DNA of 64,000 nucleotides, from assembly GCA_000953735.1 (NCBI GenBank), contig LN554852.1, forward strand, positions 3,111,846 through 3,175,845, given 5' to 3'. Position numbers and translations under genes: made by a program. The stretch is from Moritella viscosa. Its GTDB lineage: Bacteria; Pseudomonadota; Gammaproteobacteria; Enterobacterales; Moritellaceae. The first letter of the stretch is position 1. Each line of letters begins with the position of its first letter. The notes under the pieces are model-generated. The model worked only from the letters and a program-made list of their open reading frames with translations, made no database searches and was not told the origin of the DNA. This document shows positions 21,210-31,186 of the stretch, one piece after another.

Positions 21210-23828
21210 TTACGCAATTCGACATACCAATAATTCATTTAAATGTGTCTGCTCTTCATTGGTGATCTGTTCCCCGCTATTCTTGGAGATTAAAAAGACA
21301 TTTTCTGTCGATTCACCAAGCGAACTGATCTTTGCAGAATGAATCGTTAAATTACTTTGTGAAAATACAGAGCAGATTTCCTCCATGTAACAAGGGTCAT
21401 CCAATGTGTTGATTTTTAGGAGGGACTTATTTTTTTTATTTGATTTTAAAAACTCTACAACGGTCGTATTTTCAAAGTTTTTCACAAATTTTGGAGTCGA
21501 CAGATTGCTGCTCGACATTTCATTATTAATTGATTTTTTAACTCGAGTGACAATCTTATCAAGCCTAAATTGGTCAGTTATCGGCTCATCCTTACTATCA
21601 AGTAATTTGATTATTTCTAATACCATGCCGTCTTTGGTTTGCATAATCTGCGCATCTTTAATCTTTAATCTTTAATCTTTAATCTTTAATCTTTAATCTT
21701 TAATCTTTAACTTAGCCGTTGCTAGGGTATTAAATATATCAACAAAAAGCTTAGGTCTGTCCTTGGTATACACGATTAAACAGGTTGCGCTAGTCGATAA
21801 ACTATCGGAAATGTAAATCATGTCTTGTTTCACTGAGCTCTTTAGGATTTGCTCCGTAATACATATAATTTCATCCACACTGTTACTACTAAAAAAATGA
21901 TTCGGTAACGTGATCCATAGCGACACGATGTCTTGTTCACTCCATCCCATTCCAATTAGTTTACTCGTTGCGTCATTTCTGTTTTCTCTAATAAGCGTAC
22001 GAACTTCGAATATATTCTCTATACCTTGCCTTAGCGCATCTCGGGTTGATAAATACAGCTGTTTGAGTTGACACTCGTGCCACTCATTCCAATATTGCTC
22101 GTTTGTAGCGATCATATCTGCCACGGTAAATACGTAGAGCGCGTTAAGCTTGTCAAAAGAACCGACCTGTTTCGCAAATTGCTTGATAACATTCGGATCG
22201 TTAATATCTTGGGTTTGAATCGTACCAATAAGAAGATCTTGGTTTGCGACTAACCAGTAAACCTGTTTAATGCTTGAGTGTTTTAGTTGGTGTACTTCAG
22301 CAAACTCTTTGGCAATAATGGCACTAAGTTGGCTATTTTCAACAGCTTGCTTACCTGATATATGGTGACAAAGTGTTGCTAGAACAAGCGAAACCCTATC
22401 TTTAACATGTTGATTTACATTATAAATAAAACTTTTATTATTGAAGTCACGACTAAAACTGTCAATTGCTTGAACCGCTTTACAAGTATGCTCATCGATG
22501 GTGTAAGCGTTATGCATATCGTATTGCATTTGACCTTCGATTTGCTTCCAATGCGCAAAATAGGACGCTAAAATACCGTATCGATGCATTAAACTGAACG
22601 CAGTTTTTAACCCGTCAGGTTGTTTTAAAAGGGCTATGAATTCTTCTCGGCATCCTTGGTAACAGCTAAGTTCACCCAGTAATGTTCGCCGAGTTTGTCT
22701 CAATAATCTGAGTGTTTCAGGCGCTATTCCGTTAATATCGTTATGTTTAGCAAAAAATAAAAATAGTCTCAAGACTTGACGCTTGTCGATAAAGACTTCT
22801 TTATATCTTGCTTCAATGAGGTTATTTCGAACCATAAAATATTCATCAATAATACGTTCTGGCTTCTTGGGCTGATGCTTTAAAATATCAAATTGGAAAG
22901 AATCACTGAGCATTTGATTCAATTCACGTATACGCGTCATCGCGGTAAACAAGTAACCCATCATGCTTTCAATCGCATGTTGATTATTATCATCACCACC
23001 GAAACGCATAAATTCAGCGACTGCCGATTGATGATCAAATAGGAGAACTTCTTGTGGCCGGTTAACCACCGAATGTAATGCCCAGCGTACTCGGCAGACA
23101 AAATCATAGGACTCTAATAGCTCAGAGGTTTCCTCTGAGGTTAAAAACCCTGTCGACTCTATCGTGTTCGGGTTATCAATTAAAAAATGCTTTTGTGCTA
23201 TCCAATGTATGGTTTGCACATCTCTCATCCCACCCGGATTATTTTTTAAATTAGGCTCTAAGTACAAAGCCGTGTTTTTTGCATGTTTATGACGGCTTTC
23301 TTGCTCTATTAGCTTCGCATGGAAAAACGCTTTACTTGTCCAAACCTGGTTTTGGAAAAGCACTTCTTTGAGCATTGACGCATGAGACGATGGCCCCAGC
23401 AATGGACGAATGTCGAGTAGATTTGTGGCAATGGTAATATCTTCAGCTGCCAATTGAATTGCTTCTTCGAACGTTCTGACAGAGTGACCAATGTCAGTCC
23501 CTAAATCCCAAAGCTTAGTGACAAAACAAGACAGTTTTTCTTCGACGTCTTTGGACATCTTACCATCGCTAATAATGGCCAGATCTATATCTGATTGGGG
23601 ATGAAGTCTTTTTCTACCGTAGCCACCGACCGCATTGATGGATAACGTTGATTCATTCAATTCAAAGGAATACCAAAGTGCAATAAGCAGCTGATCAAAA
23701 AATTCAGATCTTTTTTCCATTAGTGATTGGATAGAGTCAGTATAAAATTTCTGATTTAACTCATGATCAAACTGTGCGATGCGTCGACGTAATTCTGCAC
23801 CAGAAGTTTCCATTGAAACGAAAGACAT
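21210..23828 (-). pseudogene. GlnD-like protein (PII uridylyltransferase family), interrupted by in-frame stops
   Basis: Full-length GlnD layout in two pieces: 711 codons (23828-21693), then 144 codons after a restart ATG at 21644. GlnD adds or removes UMP on PII according to glutamine level. The nucleotidyltransferase motif is intact (GGYGR then SDIDLAII). The HD domain is damaged: the usual H-D-I-A-K-G is HHISGK here, so removal activity is probably lost. In the first ACT domain an 8-copy 7-bp repeat (21654-21709) reads LKIKD, stop, RLKIKD, stop, RLKIKDAQI. With two copies it would read straight through as LKIKDAQI. The C-terminal ACT part continues normally. This is likely a diverging second copy; a canonical glnD is expected elsewhere. 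Confidence 0.8.
21654..21709. repeat. Heptanucleotide tandem repeat (ATCTTTA x 8) inside glnD-like gene
   Basis: Eight perfect copies of ATCTTTA on the plus strand (TAAAGAT in the sense of the gene), 56 bases. Copy numbers of 2, 5 and 8 keep the reading frame, but every number above two brings in a TAA. Only two copies restore the normal protein. Confidence 0.95.
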
Positions 23829-24245
23829 ATTACTAATCCTTTATAATAGCTTGAACTCGTATTTAAACGGTCAAGCTCTCCCTTAAAAACAGATTTATTT
23901 GTTAATCATCAAGGTGTAGGTATCCATGATAGTGCATACCAGCAGTACCAGCGCTTACAAAACCCCGCCGATAATAGTTAGAGCTAAAATGATAACAGCT
24001 CTAACTAAATCATTCAATTACGCTGTGACAGCAGGCGCTAACGAATGTCACGTGTGTTTTTCATAACTTTAAATATTAGAACACTAATTAATTAACATCT
24101 TGATAGCATAGAACACTTGCATAAAAACAGCCGTATATTGACCATTTTCATCGCGATTTTGTGGCATTAGCAGCATGAATAATCTAGATAAAGCGTATAA
24201 TATAAACTCACTCAAAAAATAATACGTCACAGGCTGGCTAAAGAC
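23829..24245. other. 417-base divergent intergenic region
   Basis: It separates the glnD-like gene from the recX-like gene. A TATAAT at 24196-24201 could be the -10 of the recX-like gene. A loose inverted repeat GTGACA (24025) / TGTCAC (24046) is the only other structure noticed. Confidence 0.35.
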
Positions 24246-25052
24246 ATGCTGCAAAAAGAACTACGACAGGCTAAATCAATTGATAATGTCTACAACTCGG
24301 CATATTGGCATTTAGCTCAAAAGGACTATACCCTTGCAGAAATACGCACCAAGCTTGAACGTAAAACAGATAACCAAGAGTGGATTGAAACCGTATTAGA
24401 CGATCTAGTTAGTAAAAATTACATCAAAAGCGATTTTGATTTTGCTGTTCTTTTTGCTGAATCCGCCTTTCATAATGAACAAGGTAAATCAGCCATCTTG
24501 CGTAAATTACGTGCCAGAGGCGTAGATGAAAAAGATGCAGCAGCAGCGATTGAACAAGTGATGGATGATGAGGAGATTGACCAATTTGAGTTAGCCGCAT
24601 CACGATTAAGAAGCACATTTCAAACCTTTCACTCAACAACCAAAGAGAAAGTGTATTCGCAATTCACCACCAAAGGGTTTTCACGTGCCGAGATTGATCA
24701 TGCATTGGCCATGCACCCAGAAAAAGACACCTTAAGATCCAAACTCGAAGTCAAAGCTGAAAAAGCAGACTTGAGCCAAGAAACCATGAAGCTATACCGT
24801 AAAGGTAAAGGTAAACGCGTCATACGCAGTGAATTGCGCAGCAAGTTAATTGACGTTGAAGATTTTGATAACGTGATAGACCAACTTGAACTGGCTGGTG
24901 ATATAGACTTTTATCAAAGCTGCTTAGATGAATTAAATAAGAAACGTTACGACACAAGCAACAGCGCGGGTAAATCGAAAGCTTACGCTTATCTATCACG
25001 TAAAGGTTTCGACTCTGATGAAATCAAAGAAGCGCTCAACCCATCTGATTAA
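24246..25052 (+). CDS. RecX-like regulatory protein, extended
   Basis: A 268-residue all-helical protein of the RecX family. RecX binds the RecA filament and limits recombination and SOS induction. Tandem three-helix RecX modules are visible: AYWHLAQKDYTLAEIRTKL with VLDDLVSKNYIKSD, then KSAILRKLRARGVDEKDAAAA, then VYSQFTTKGFSRAEIDHAL, and two more in the C-terminal half ending with AYLSRKGFDSDEIKEAL. Ordinary RecX is about 150 residues with three modules; this one is nearly doubled. recA is not next to it, so whether it acts on RecA is an inference from the family. Confidence 0.8.
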   Translation: MLQKELRQAKSIDNVYNSAYWHLAQKDYTLAEIRTKLERKTDNQEWIETVLDDLVSKNYIKSDFDFAVLFAESAFHNEQGKSAILRKLRARGVDEKDAAAAIEQVMDDEEIDQFELAASRLRSTFQTFHSTTKEKVYSQFTTKGFSRAEIDHALAMHPEKDTLRSKLEVKAEKADLSQETMKLYRKGKGKRVIRSELRSKLIDVEDFDNVIDQLELAGDIDFYQSCLDELNKKRYDTSNSAGKSKAYAYLSRKGFDSDEIKEALNPSD

Positions 25053-25223
25053 TGACGAACTTAATTGAGAAATTGAATTCAATTGATTAGCAAGAACGCT
25101 GCTTATTTAGCTAATTTTGTTCGCAGAGCAATTTATTTACAATAACTTTAACCAAAACCGATAAACTTTGTTATATAATTTCATCAAAGATAACAAAGCA
25201 GCAATATCGAATAAGGAATAATA

Positions 25224-25391
25224 ATGACAAACCAACACACACACGGCGAAGAAGGTCACGTACACGGTCCAGGCTGTAGTCACCACCACGAACCACAAGC
25301 TCCGATCGTAAGAGAAGGCGCTAAAGTTGGCCGTAACGATCCTTGCTTATGTAGCAGCGGTAAGAAATTTAAGAAGTGTTGTGGTAAATAA
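25224..25391 (+). CDS. Small SEC-C motif metal-binding protein
   Basis: A 55-residue protein. The N-terminal half is rich in His and Gly ([18 protein letters not shown]) and the C-terminus is a complete SEC-C zinc-binding motif, [17 protein letters not shown]. This motif is known from the SecA C-terminus and from many small proteins, where it binds zinc. Both parts can bind metal, so a metal-handling or zinc-dependent adaptor role is plausible. An AAGGAATAAT site precedes the ATG, and a strong terminator follows within about 70 bases, so it is a single-gene unit. Confidence 0.88.
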   Translation: MTNQHTHGEEGHVHGPGCSHHHEPQAPIVREGAKVGRNDPCLCSSGKKFKKCCGK

Positions 25392-25457
25392 TCACACGCT
25401 TTATTAAATAGTACTTTTGACTAAATTAGTAGACGTACTAAATTAGCCATAAGTACT

Positions 25458-25503
25458 AAAAAGCCTCCACTGCTATATTAAATATAGCTTTCGGAGGCTT
25501 TTT
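25458..25503. terminator. Bidirectional rho-independent terminator
   Basis: Arms AAAAAGCCTCC (25458-25468) and GGAGGCTTTTT (25493-25503) are perfect, with an inner stem GCTATATT / AATATAGC. It lies between the convergent SEC-C and DHH genes and can serve both. Confidence 0.9.
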
Positions 25504-25504
25504 G

Positions 25505-26437
25505 CTAACCGTCTGCAGTAATTGTTGTAATCAATTCTTGCTGAATAGCTTCCGCTTCGTCAATTTCAATCTGGCACGTGCCAGCAGCTATGTGCCCACC
25601 ACCACCATATTGAAGCATTAACTCACCCACGTTAGTTTTCGAATTACGATCAAAAATAGATTTACCTGTCGCAAATACAATATTCTGCTTTTGAAAACCC
25701 CACATCTTATGGATAGAGATATTACATTGTGGAAACAGTGCGTAAATCATAAATCGATTACCGGCAAAAATAGTCTCTTCGTCAGTTAGATCAAGTAACA
25801 CTAAGTTGCCATGAATCGTTGCGCAACGCTGAACCTGTTCTTTAAACAACGTCTCGTGTTCACGGTACAGGTCAATACGTTCCTTCACATCCACTAATGC
25901 CAAAATGTCATCAATGCTATGATCTTTACAATAATCAATCAGATCCATCATCAAGGCATAATTCGAGATTCTGAACTCACGGAAACGCCCTAACCCAGTT
26001 CGCGCATCCATTAAGAAATTGAGCAGGTTCCAGCCCTGAGAGTCTAATACCTCATCACGGTTGAACTGTGCAGAGTCACCTTTATCAACCGCTTCCATCA
26101 TTTCGATCCATTCCGCAGGGAATGTGTCGAGACCACCGTAATAGTCCCACACCACACGTGCAGCAGAAGGCGCATCGGGATCAATAATGTGATTAACGCG
26201 TTCGCCAGTATTACGAATAGTTTCAGAAAGGTGATGATCAAACGTCAGATGGGCACTTTTAACATAGGGTAAATTTGTCACAATATCATTTGGGGTAATA
26301 TCAATTTTACCGTCTTGCATATCCTTAGGATGAACAAATTTAATGTCACTAATGAGATCTTGTTGTTTCAACAGTACTGCACATACTAAACCATCAAAAT
26401 CACTGCGCGTTACTAATCGATATTTTTGTTCAGACAT
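25505..26437 (-). CDS. DHH-family phosphoesterase (exopolyphosphatase-like)
   Basis: A cytoplasmic phosphoesterase of about 310 residues in the DHH/DHHA1 superfamily (RecJ, oligoribonuclease NrnA and exopolyphosphatase relatives). Metal-binding motifs are visible: RSDFDGLVCAVLL at the N-terminus, TFDHHLSETI with the name-giving DHH (about residues 77-86), and the C-terminal GGGGHIAAGTC of the DHHA1 domain. The frame is open to 26590, but the ATG at 26437 begins at the family start (MSEQKYRLVTRSDFDG) and has an AAGGAAT site upstream, so I use it. The substrate is not certain: such proteins are often annotated as exopolyphosphatase without proof. Confidence 0.87.
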   Translation of the reverse strand: MSEQKYRLVTRSDFDGLVCAVLLKQQDLISDIKFVHPKDMQDGKIDITPNDIVTNLPYVKSAHLTFDHHLSETIRNTGERVNHIIDPDAPSAARVVWDYYGGLDTFPAEWIEMMEAVDKGDSAQFNRDEVLDSQGWNLLNFLMDARTGLGRFREFRISNYALMMDLIDYCKDHSIDDILALVDVKERIDLYREHETLFKEQVQRCATIHGNLVLLDLTDEETIFAGNRFMIYALFPQCNISIHKMWGFQKQNIVFATGKSIFDRNSKTNVGELMLQYGGGGHIAAGTCQIEIDEAEAIQQELITTITADG

Positions 26438-26686
26438 ATTTATTCCTTTGTCACATAAGTTTAAACCTAAGATAACTAAAGATAACCGTATAGAAGAGTG
26501 AGAATCAAGCGGAGATTGTACGAGAAAGGTTTTGTAACTGCCCAAGCTTGAACTTGCACGCAAAACAAGCCTAAGATGGATGAATAACAATCACAATTTA
26601 TGAACAAAATTAAGGCACTATAAATTCGCTGCATTGTAGCAATGTGGAATCTATAGTGAATTTATATTAAAAATATATAAATTACT

Positions 26687-27013
26687 TCATTTTAATTTAA
26701 CGACATCACCAGACACTGTCGTTTGATACCCGTTAAGCACCCACGCCCAAAACCAATCTTCTTGTACTTCGACATTAATCATTGCATCACCGCCTTGTGA
26801 TGCAATGGCAGCCTTTTGTGCACGAACAAAACGATCATTTTGTTGGATAGGAATAAAGTTAAATAGCATGATCCCCGTAGCTGTCGCTTCTCCGGGGCCA
26901 ATAACCGTATATTCACTTTCGCTTAAGTTTTGCGTTTTCATCGAAACACCAGTACAACCAGCTAGCATCGCAGAAGATAATAAAATAGTACTCAACGCTT
27001 TGATCATTTTCAT
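26687..27013 (-). CDS. Small lipoprotein, unknown function
   Basis: A 108-residue protein with a clear lipoprotein signal peptide: positively charged start, hydrophobic stretch and the lipobox LAGC, which places the modified cysteine at residue 20. The mature part is about 89 residues, with ATATGIMLFNFIPIQQNDRF and a Trp-rich VQEDWFWAWVLNGYQTTVSG near the end. It resembles TRL-like small lipoproteins of Gram-negative bacteria; no function is known. It is monocistronic and divergent from the second chemoreceptor gene. Confidence 0.8.
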   Translation of the reverse strand: MKMIKALSTILLSSAMLAGCTGVSMKTQNLSESEYTVIGPGEATATGIMLFNFIPIQQNDRFVRAQKAAIASQGGDAMINVEVQEDWFWAWVLNGYQTTVSGDVVKLK

Positions 27014-27409
27014 TTAGAAACCCTCACATAGAAGTTAAAACGTAGAAATAATTTCAATCGTTCTAAGTCTAGTGATGGCTAAATCTAATGCCCACATGTT
27101 GCAGAGAATAACGGCTTAAAACCTTATATTTACTAATAACATGTGATTCATTCGTATTTTTATATAATAGAATAACCGTGAGATCACCCTTCAATAATTC
27201 GTTTCAACTCAGTTATAACCGATAAACTAAGTGGCACTTTAGCATTAGCCTAGGCTAGGACTTTCATTTGTTACAACTTTAATTTCTTTGCAACACTTTA
27301 TTAATCTCGCGTAACTTGTTATAAACATAGTGAATATACTTAGTTAGGTATTTATTTGAAATTTAAACCTAACTGATGTAACTATATTAGGGTATTAAAG
27401 GGAATTAAC
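27014..27409. other. 396-base divergent intergenic region
   Basis: It lies between the lipoprotein and a chemoreceptor gene. An ACCGATAA at 27218-27225 resembles the FliA -10 element, but no -35 at the right distance was found. Nothing else stands out. Confidence 0.3.
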
Positions 27410-29533
27410 ATGGGTTCGTTATCAGTTCAGTGGAAAATCACTTTGCTTTCAGGGTGTTGCATTTTACTTGTCGCAATATCATTAATCAGTTTTACACTTC
27501 TATCATCCACATCCAATCAAAAAATAATACAAGTCCAAAGCAGCCAGTCTGTCGGTGAAAAATCCGAACAATTACTGATGAGTGAAGCAAATACACAAGC
27601 ATCCATAGTCCAAAAATATTTAGACGAAGCAACGTACCGCGCAGAAATGTTAGCCGAGAGCATTGCATTTTTACAGTTTAATGCTGAAGAAAATTTCACC
27701 AGCAGTGATGAACTACGAAACTCGGTTTCAGAATTATTAAAGCGGTCAGTACAAAACTTCGACAATATGCATGCCGCATTTACCACCGTCCTCCCCGACA
27801 TGTTAGATGGTGAAGATGCTAATTATACCAATGCAGATTATGTCAGCTCTAACGATCAAGGTCGTTTTTCAGCTTACTGGTATAAGAATAATCAAAACAA
27901 ACCCACCTTAACAATTAAAAGTGAACAGCAGATCAATAACACAACGCAGGCCATTAGTGGGCAGGCAAATAATTTTTGGTATAGCTGCAGTATCACCAAT
28001 AAACGTATGTGTGTGATTGAACCGTATTTATACAATGAGAATGGTGCTACTCGCTTAATCAGTCCTATTACCGTTCCATTACGCAAACAAGGTAAAATAA
28101 TAGGCGTCACAGGCATAGACCTCAAAATAGACGTTTTACAGCAATATGCACAACGCGCAGACCAAGCTTTATTTGCTGGCGCAGGTAAAGTTCGTATTGT
28201 GAGTAACAATGGACAACTGGTTGCTTCTGATGATGACAATGCTGCAATTGGTAAACAAATAGCAGACCCACAATTGAAGCAATGGCTAACCGATGGTGTA
28301 ACACAATCACAATGGAGTGCAGATCAGCAATCTTTAACCGTCTTCATGCCAATTAAACTCAGCGCGGTCAACTGGGGTATTGTCATCACCATGCCACGAG
28401 AAACCGTGATGGCAGACGCGTTAGCGCTTAATCAACTCATTGAAGATCAAGCAAACGAAACCCTTCAAATTCAAATTATTACAGGGATTATTGTTACCCT
28501 ACTCGGTTTGCTTATTATTTGGTTTGCAGCCGTTAAGTTAGTCGCGCCGATTAAAGATGTTGCAACTCGTCTACAAGATATTGCGAGCGGTGAAGGCGAT
28601 TTAACCCAACGACTTGATGTTAAATCTACCGATGAAGTGGGCGAACTTGCCATTTGGTTTAATCGCTTTTTAGATAAAATCCAAGGTACGATCAAAGATG
28701 TGATTGAAACCTCTGATGCCATCAGTAAAACGTCTAAAGAAGCCGGTGAAATAGCTGAGCTATCACGCCAAGGCAGTGAGTCACAATTTAGAGAAGTGGA
28801 TATGGTCGCAACCGCCTCTGAAGAAATGACACAAACGTCAGCCTTAGTACTAGAAAATGCAGATAAAGCAGCAGAAATGGCATGCCAAGCAGAGCAATCA
28901 GCAAAAGGTGGCCAAGTTGTAGTACAACAATCAGCAGAGACAATGCAAGAGCTAGTTGAGAGAATGGCGATGGCAGTTCCGATTGCTGATGAACTAGAAA
29001 AAAACAGTGGTAATATTAGTGCCATACTGTCGGTTATTGAAGGTATATCAGAACAAACTAACTTACTCGCCCTTAATGCTGCGATTGAAGCGGCAAGAGC
29101 TGGTGAGCAAGGCAGAGGCTTTGCGGTCGTTGCCGATGAAGTGAGACAACTTGCAAGCAGAACGCACGATTCTGTGGATCAAATTAGAGTGGTTATCGAA
29201 GATTTACAATCCGGAACACGTAGTGTAACTACAGCAATAGCAGAAGGTAATCACCTAGCTCTTGAAACTGCAACACGAGTTAAGCAAGCCGTAAATAGCT
29301 TAGCGGATATCTCATCATTTGTTGCGGATATCCAAAGAATGAACAGTGAGATTGTCAATGCGGCCAGCGAGCAAAAAACAGTCTCCACAGAAGTGAATGG
29401 CAATGTTGCTAATATTCGTGATTTAAGCCAATCAATTTTAGATCAATCTACCACGGCAGAAAAAATAGGTCATGATATTGCAAAACTGTCATCACAACAG
29501 CAAGTATTGGTTGGGCAGTTTAAAGTCGAGTAG
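27410..29533 (+). CDS. Methyl-accepting chemotaxis protein with dCache-type sensor
   Basis: A 707-residue inner-membrane chemoreceptor, a distant paralogue of the one at 19031. It has an N-terminal transmembrane helix (about 10-32) and a periplasmic dCache-like sensor of about 320 residues ([44 protein letters not shown]). A second transmembrane helix lies near 353-373, then a HAMP domain ([20 protein letters not shown]) and a signalling domain with [19 protein letters not shown] and [18 protein letters not shown] (about residues 548-586). Two cysteines in the sensor ([10 protein letters not shown]) could form a disulfide. Its ligand is unknown. The gene is followed by a hairpin shared with the convergent yghU fragment. 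Confidence 0.93.
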   Translation: MGSLSVQWKITLLSGCCILLVAISLISFTLLSSTSNQKIIQVQSSQSVGEKSEQLLMSEANTQASIVQKYLDEATYRAEMLAESIAFLQFNAEENFTSSDELRNSVSELLKRSVQNFDNMHAAFTTVLPDMLDGEDANYTNADYVSSNDQGRFSAYWYKNNQNKPTLTIKSEQQINNTTQAISGQANNFWYSCSITNKRMCVIEPYLYNENGATRLISPITVPLRKQGKIIGVTGIDLKIDVLQQYAQRADQALFAGAGKVRIVSNNGQLVASDDDNAAIGKQIADPQLKQWLTDGVTQSQWSADQQSLTVFMPIKLSAVNWGIVITMPRETVMADALALNQLIEDQANETLQIQIITGIIVTLLGLLIIWFAAVKLVAPIKDVATRLQDIASGEGDLTQRLDVKSTDEVGELAIWFNRFLDKIQGTIKDVIETSDAISKTSKEAGEIAELSRQGSESQFREVDMVATASEEMTQTSALVLENADKAAEMACQAEQSAKGGQVVVQQSAETMQELVERMAMAVPIADELEKNSGNISAILSVIEGISEQTNLLALNAAIEAARAGEQGRGFAVVADEVRQLASRTHDSVDQIRVVIEDLQSGTRSVTTAIAEGNHLALETATRVKQAVNSLADISSFVADIQRMNSEIVNAASEQKTVSTEVNGNVANIRDLSQSILDQSTTAEKIGHDIAKLSSQQQVLVGQFKVE

Positions 29534-29566
29534 TCGTAAATTTAACGAATAGGAATAGACACAATA

Positions 29567-29607
29567 ATGACCATCACAAGCACCATTGTTCGGCTTGTGC
29601 TGGTCAT
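29567..29607. terminator. Hairpin between convergent genes
   Basis: The arms ATGACCATCACAAGC (29567-29581) and GCTTGTGCTGGTCAT (29593-29607) pair at 14 of 15 positions around an 11-base loop. Its place between the chemoreceptor and yghU stop codons suggests a terminator, although the following T tract is poor. Confidence 0.6.
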
Positions 29608-29638
29608 CTTAATATAAATCACGTTTCATGATATACAG

Positions 29639-30020
29639 TTAAGGTTTTAGTTTTAAAGCCTCAGTGATATCAGCAGCACTATGGCGCTCACTTAACGCTT
29701 CCCATGCTTCGCCTGATGTACGATTCACGATTCGACCACGCTGCACAGCAGGACGGTCTGCAATATTTTGAGCCCAACTCCGCAGGTACTTATAACTTGC
29801 AACATCTAAAAACTCCGCAGCATCATATGCCTTACCAAGCACCACGTTGCCATACCAAGACCAAATTGCAATATCAGCAATACTATATTCATCACCAGCT
29901 ATAAATTTATTAACAGCAAGTTGTTTGTCTAATAAGTCGAGTTGACGCTTCACTTCCATCGTGAAACGGTTAATTGGATATTCAAATTTTGCTGGTGCGT
30001 AAGCATAAAAGAACTTGTGT
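29639..30020 (-). pseudogene. yghU: YghU-type glutathione transferase, C-terminal half only
   Basis: The reading frame gives the C-terminal domain of a YghU-like glutathione transferase (glutathione-dependent disulfide-bond oxidoreductase). Recognisable segments are FYAYAP, INRFTMEVKRQLDLLDKQL, AGDEYSIADIAIWSWYGNVVLG and RGRIVNRT. Upstream of about 30015-30020 the homology ends abruptly and the frame hits a stop. The N-terminal thioredoxin domain that binds glutathione is not found anywhere in the window. The break lies about 45 bases before the start of a large serine recombinase gene, so integration of its element into yghU is the likely cause. The protein would be inactive. Confidence 0.85.
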
Positions 30021-30065
30021 TATAATCCCCATCAAGATGTTACTTAACTCCTCTCAGGTGTTCGA

Positions 30066-31161
30066 ATGAATCAAAAAGCTTACTCATACATAAGATACTC
30101 TTCACCACAGCAAGCTAAAGGGGACAGCTTTAGACGACAATTCGCACAAACCCAGAAGTTTTGCAAGGAAAGTGGGTATGAACTTGATACAGATCTAAAT
30201 GTGTATAAAGAGCTTGGGAAATCAGCATTTAAAGGTGAACAAGAGAACCTTAAACGATTCATAGAAGACTGTGAATCAGGAAAAGTTGAAAAAGGTAGTT
30301 TACTCATAGTCGAAAACTTGGATCGACTATCCCGTGCTACTATCAACAAAGCTATGCGTCAATTTTTACATTTGCTAGATTTTGTGAATATCTACACACT
30401 TCAAGATAAAAAATTTTATTCAAGTAACAATGAGATTGATAACGACTCTCAAGTTTTAGACATAATCACAAGCCTACTAATTATGAGCCGTGCTCACGAA
30501 GAAAGTGCTACGAAGCGGAAACGCTTAAAAGATGCATGGGAACATAAAAGACAGGAAATTAACGGTAAAAAATTTGCTACTTCTTATCCTCATTGGTTAA
30601 TTTTATCTGATGATTGGGAGTCTTTTACACTCAAAGAAGACGCTGTTCGAGCGATTAATAAAATTTATGAACTTTGCATTGCAGGTAATGGTTATAATCA
30701 AATCTTGCGCTATTTGAATGATAAATTAGACCTATATCCGACTCCATCAAAGCGAAGCAAGGGCGGTTTGTGGGTAAGGTCGACCATACAACTCTTACTA
30801 TCCGACCGTAGGCTTATCGGTGAGATGCAAATGTATACAGGAGCATACAAAGAACGAAAGCCATACGGAAATCCAATCACTGATTACTATCCTGATATTA
30901 TTGGCGAAAAGACTTTCCTCAAAGCTCAAATGGCTATGCAATCAAGGAATATAGGTAAAGGTAAAACAGGTGTTTATCGCTTTTCAAATATATTTCGTGG
31001 TTTTTTGCAGTGTTCTGTATGCGGAAATACAATGGAGTATGTTGATAAAGGAAACACTAAAAAAAGAAGTCAAAAGTATCTGACTTGCACAAGTGCAAAA
31101 CGTGGCGGTGAGTGTAACCATTCAAGACATTACCGTTATGAAGAATTAGAGTTGTTTGTAA
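30066..31161 (+). pseudogene. Large serine recombinase, truncated by IS3-family element
   Basis: About 365 residues of a large serine recombinase. The resolvase-type catalytic domain starts with YSYIRYSSPQQAKGDSFRRQ, in which the likely nucleophile is Ser12, and LLIVENLDRLSR is the conserved mid-domain motif. A recombinase domain and a zinc-ribbon follow (CSVCGN, later LTCTS and GGEC). The frame then runs into the IS end at 31162, and its last eight residues are IS-encoded. The coiled-coil C-terminus is lost, so the enzyme is probably inactive. A TATAAT-like -10 (TTATAATCC near 30020) sits upstream. It probably once integrated the element that broke yghU. Confidence 0.85.
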
Positions 31162-31186
31162 TGGTCAACTCAAATCGGACACTTGC

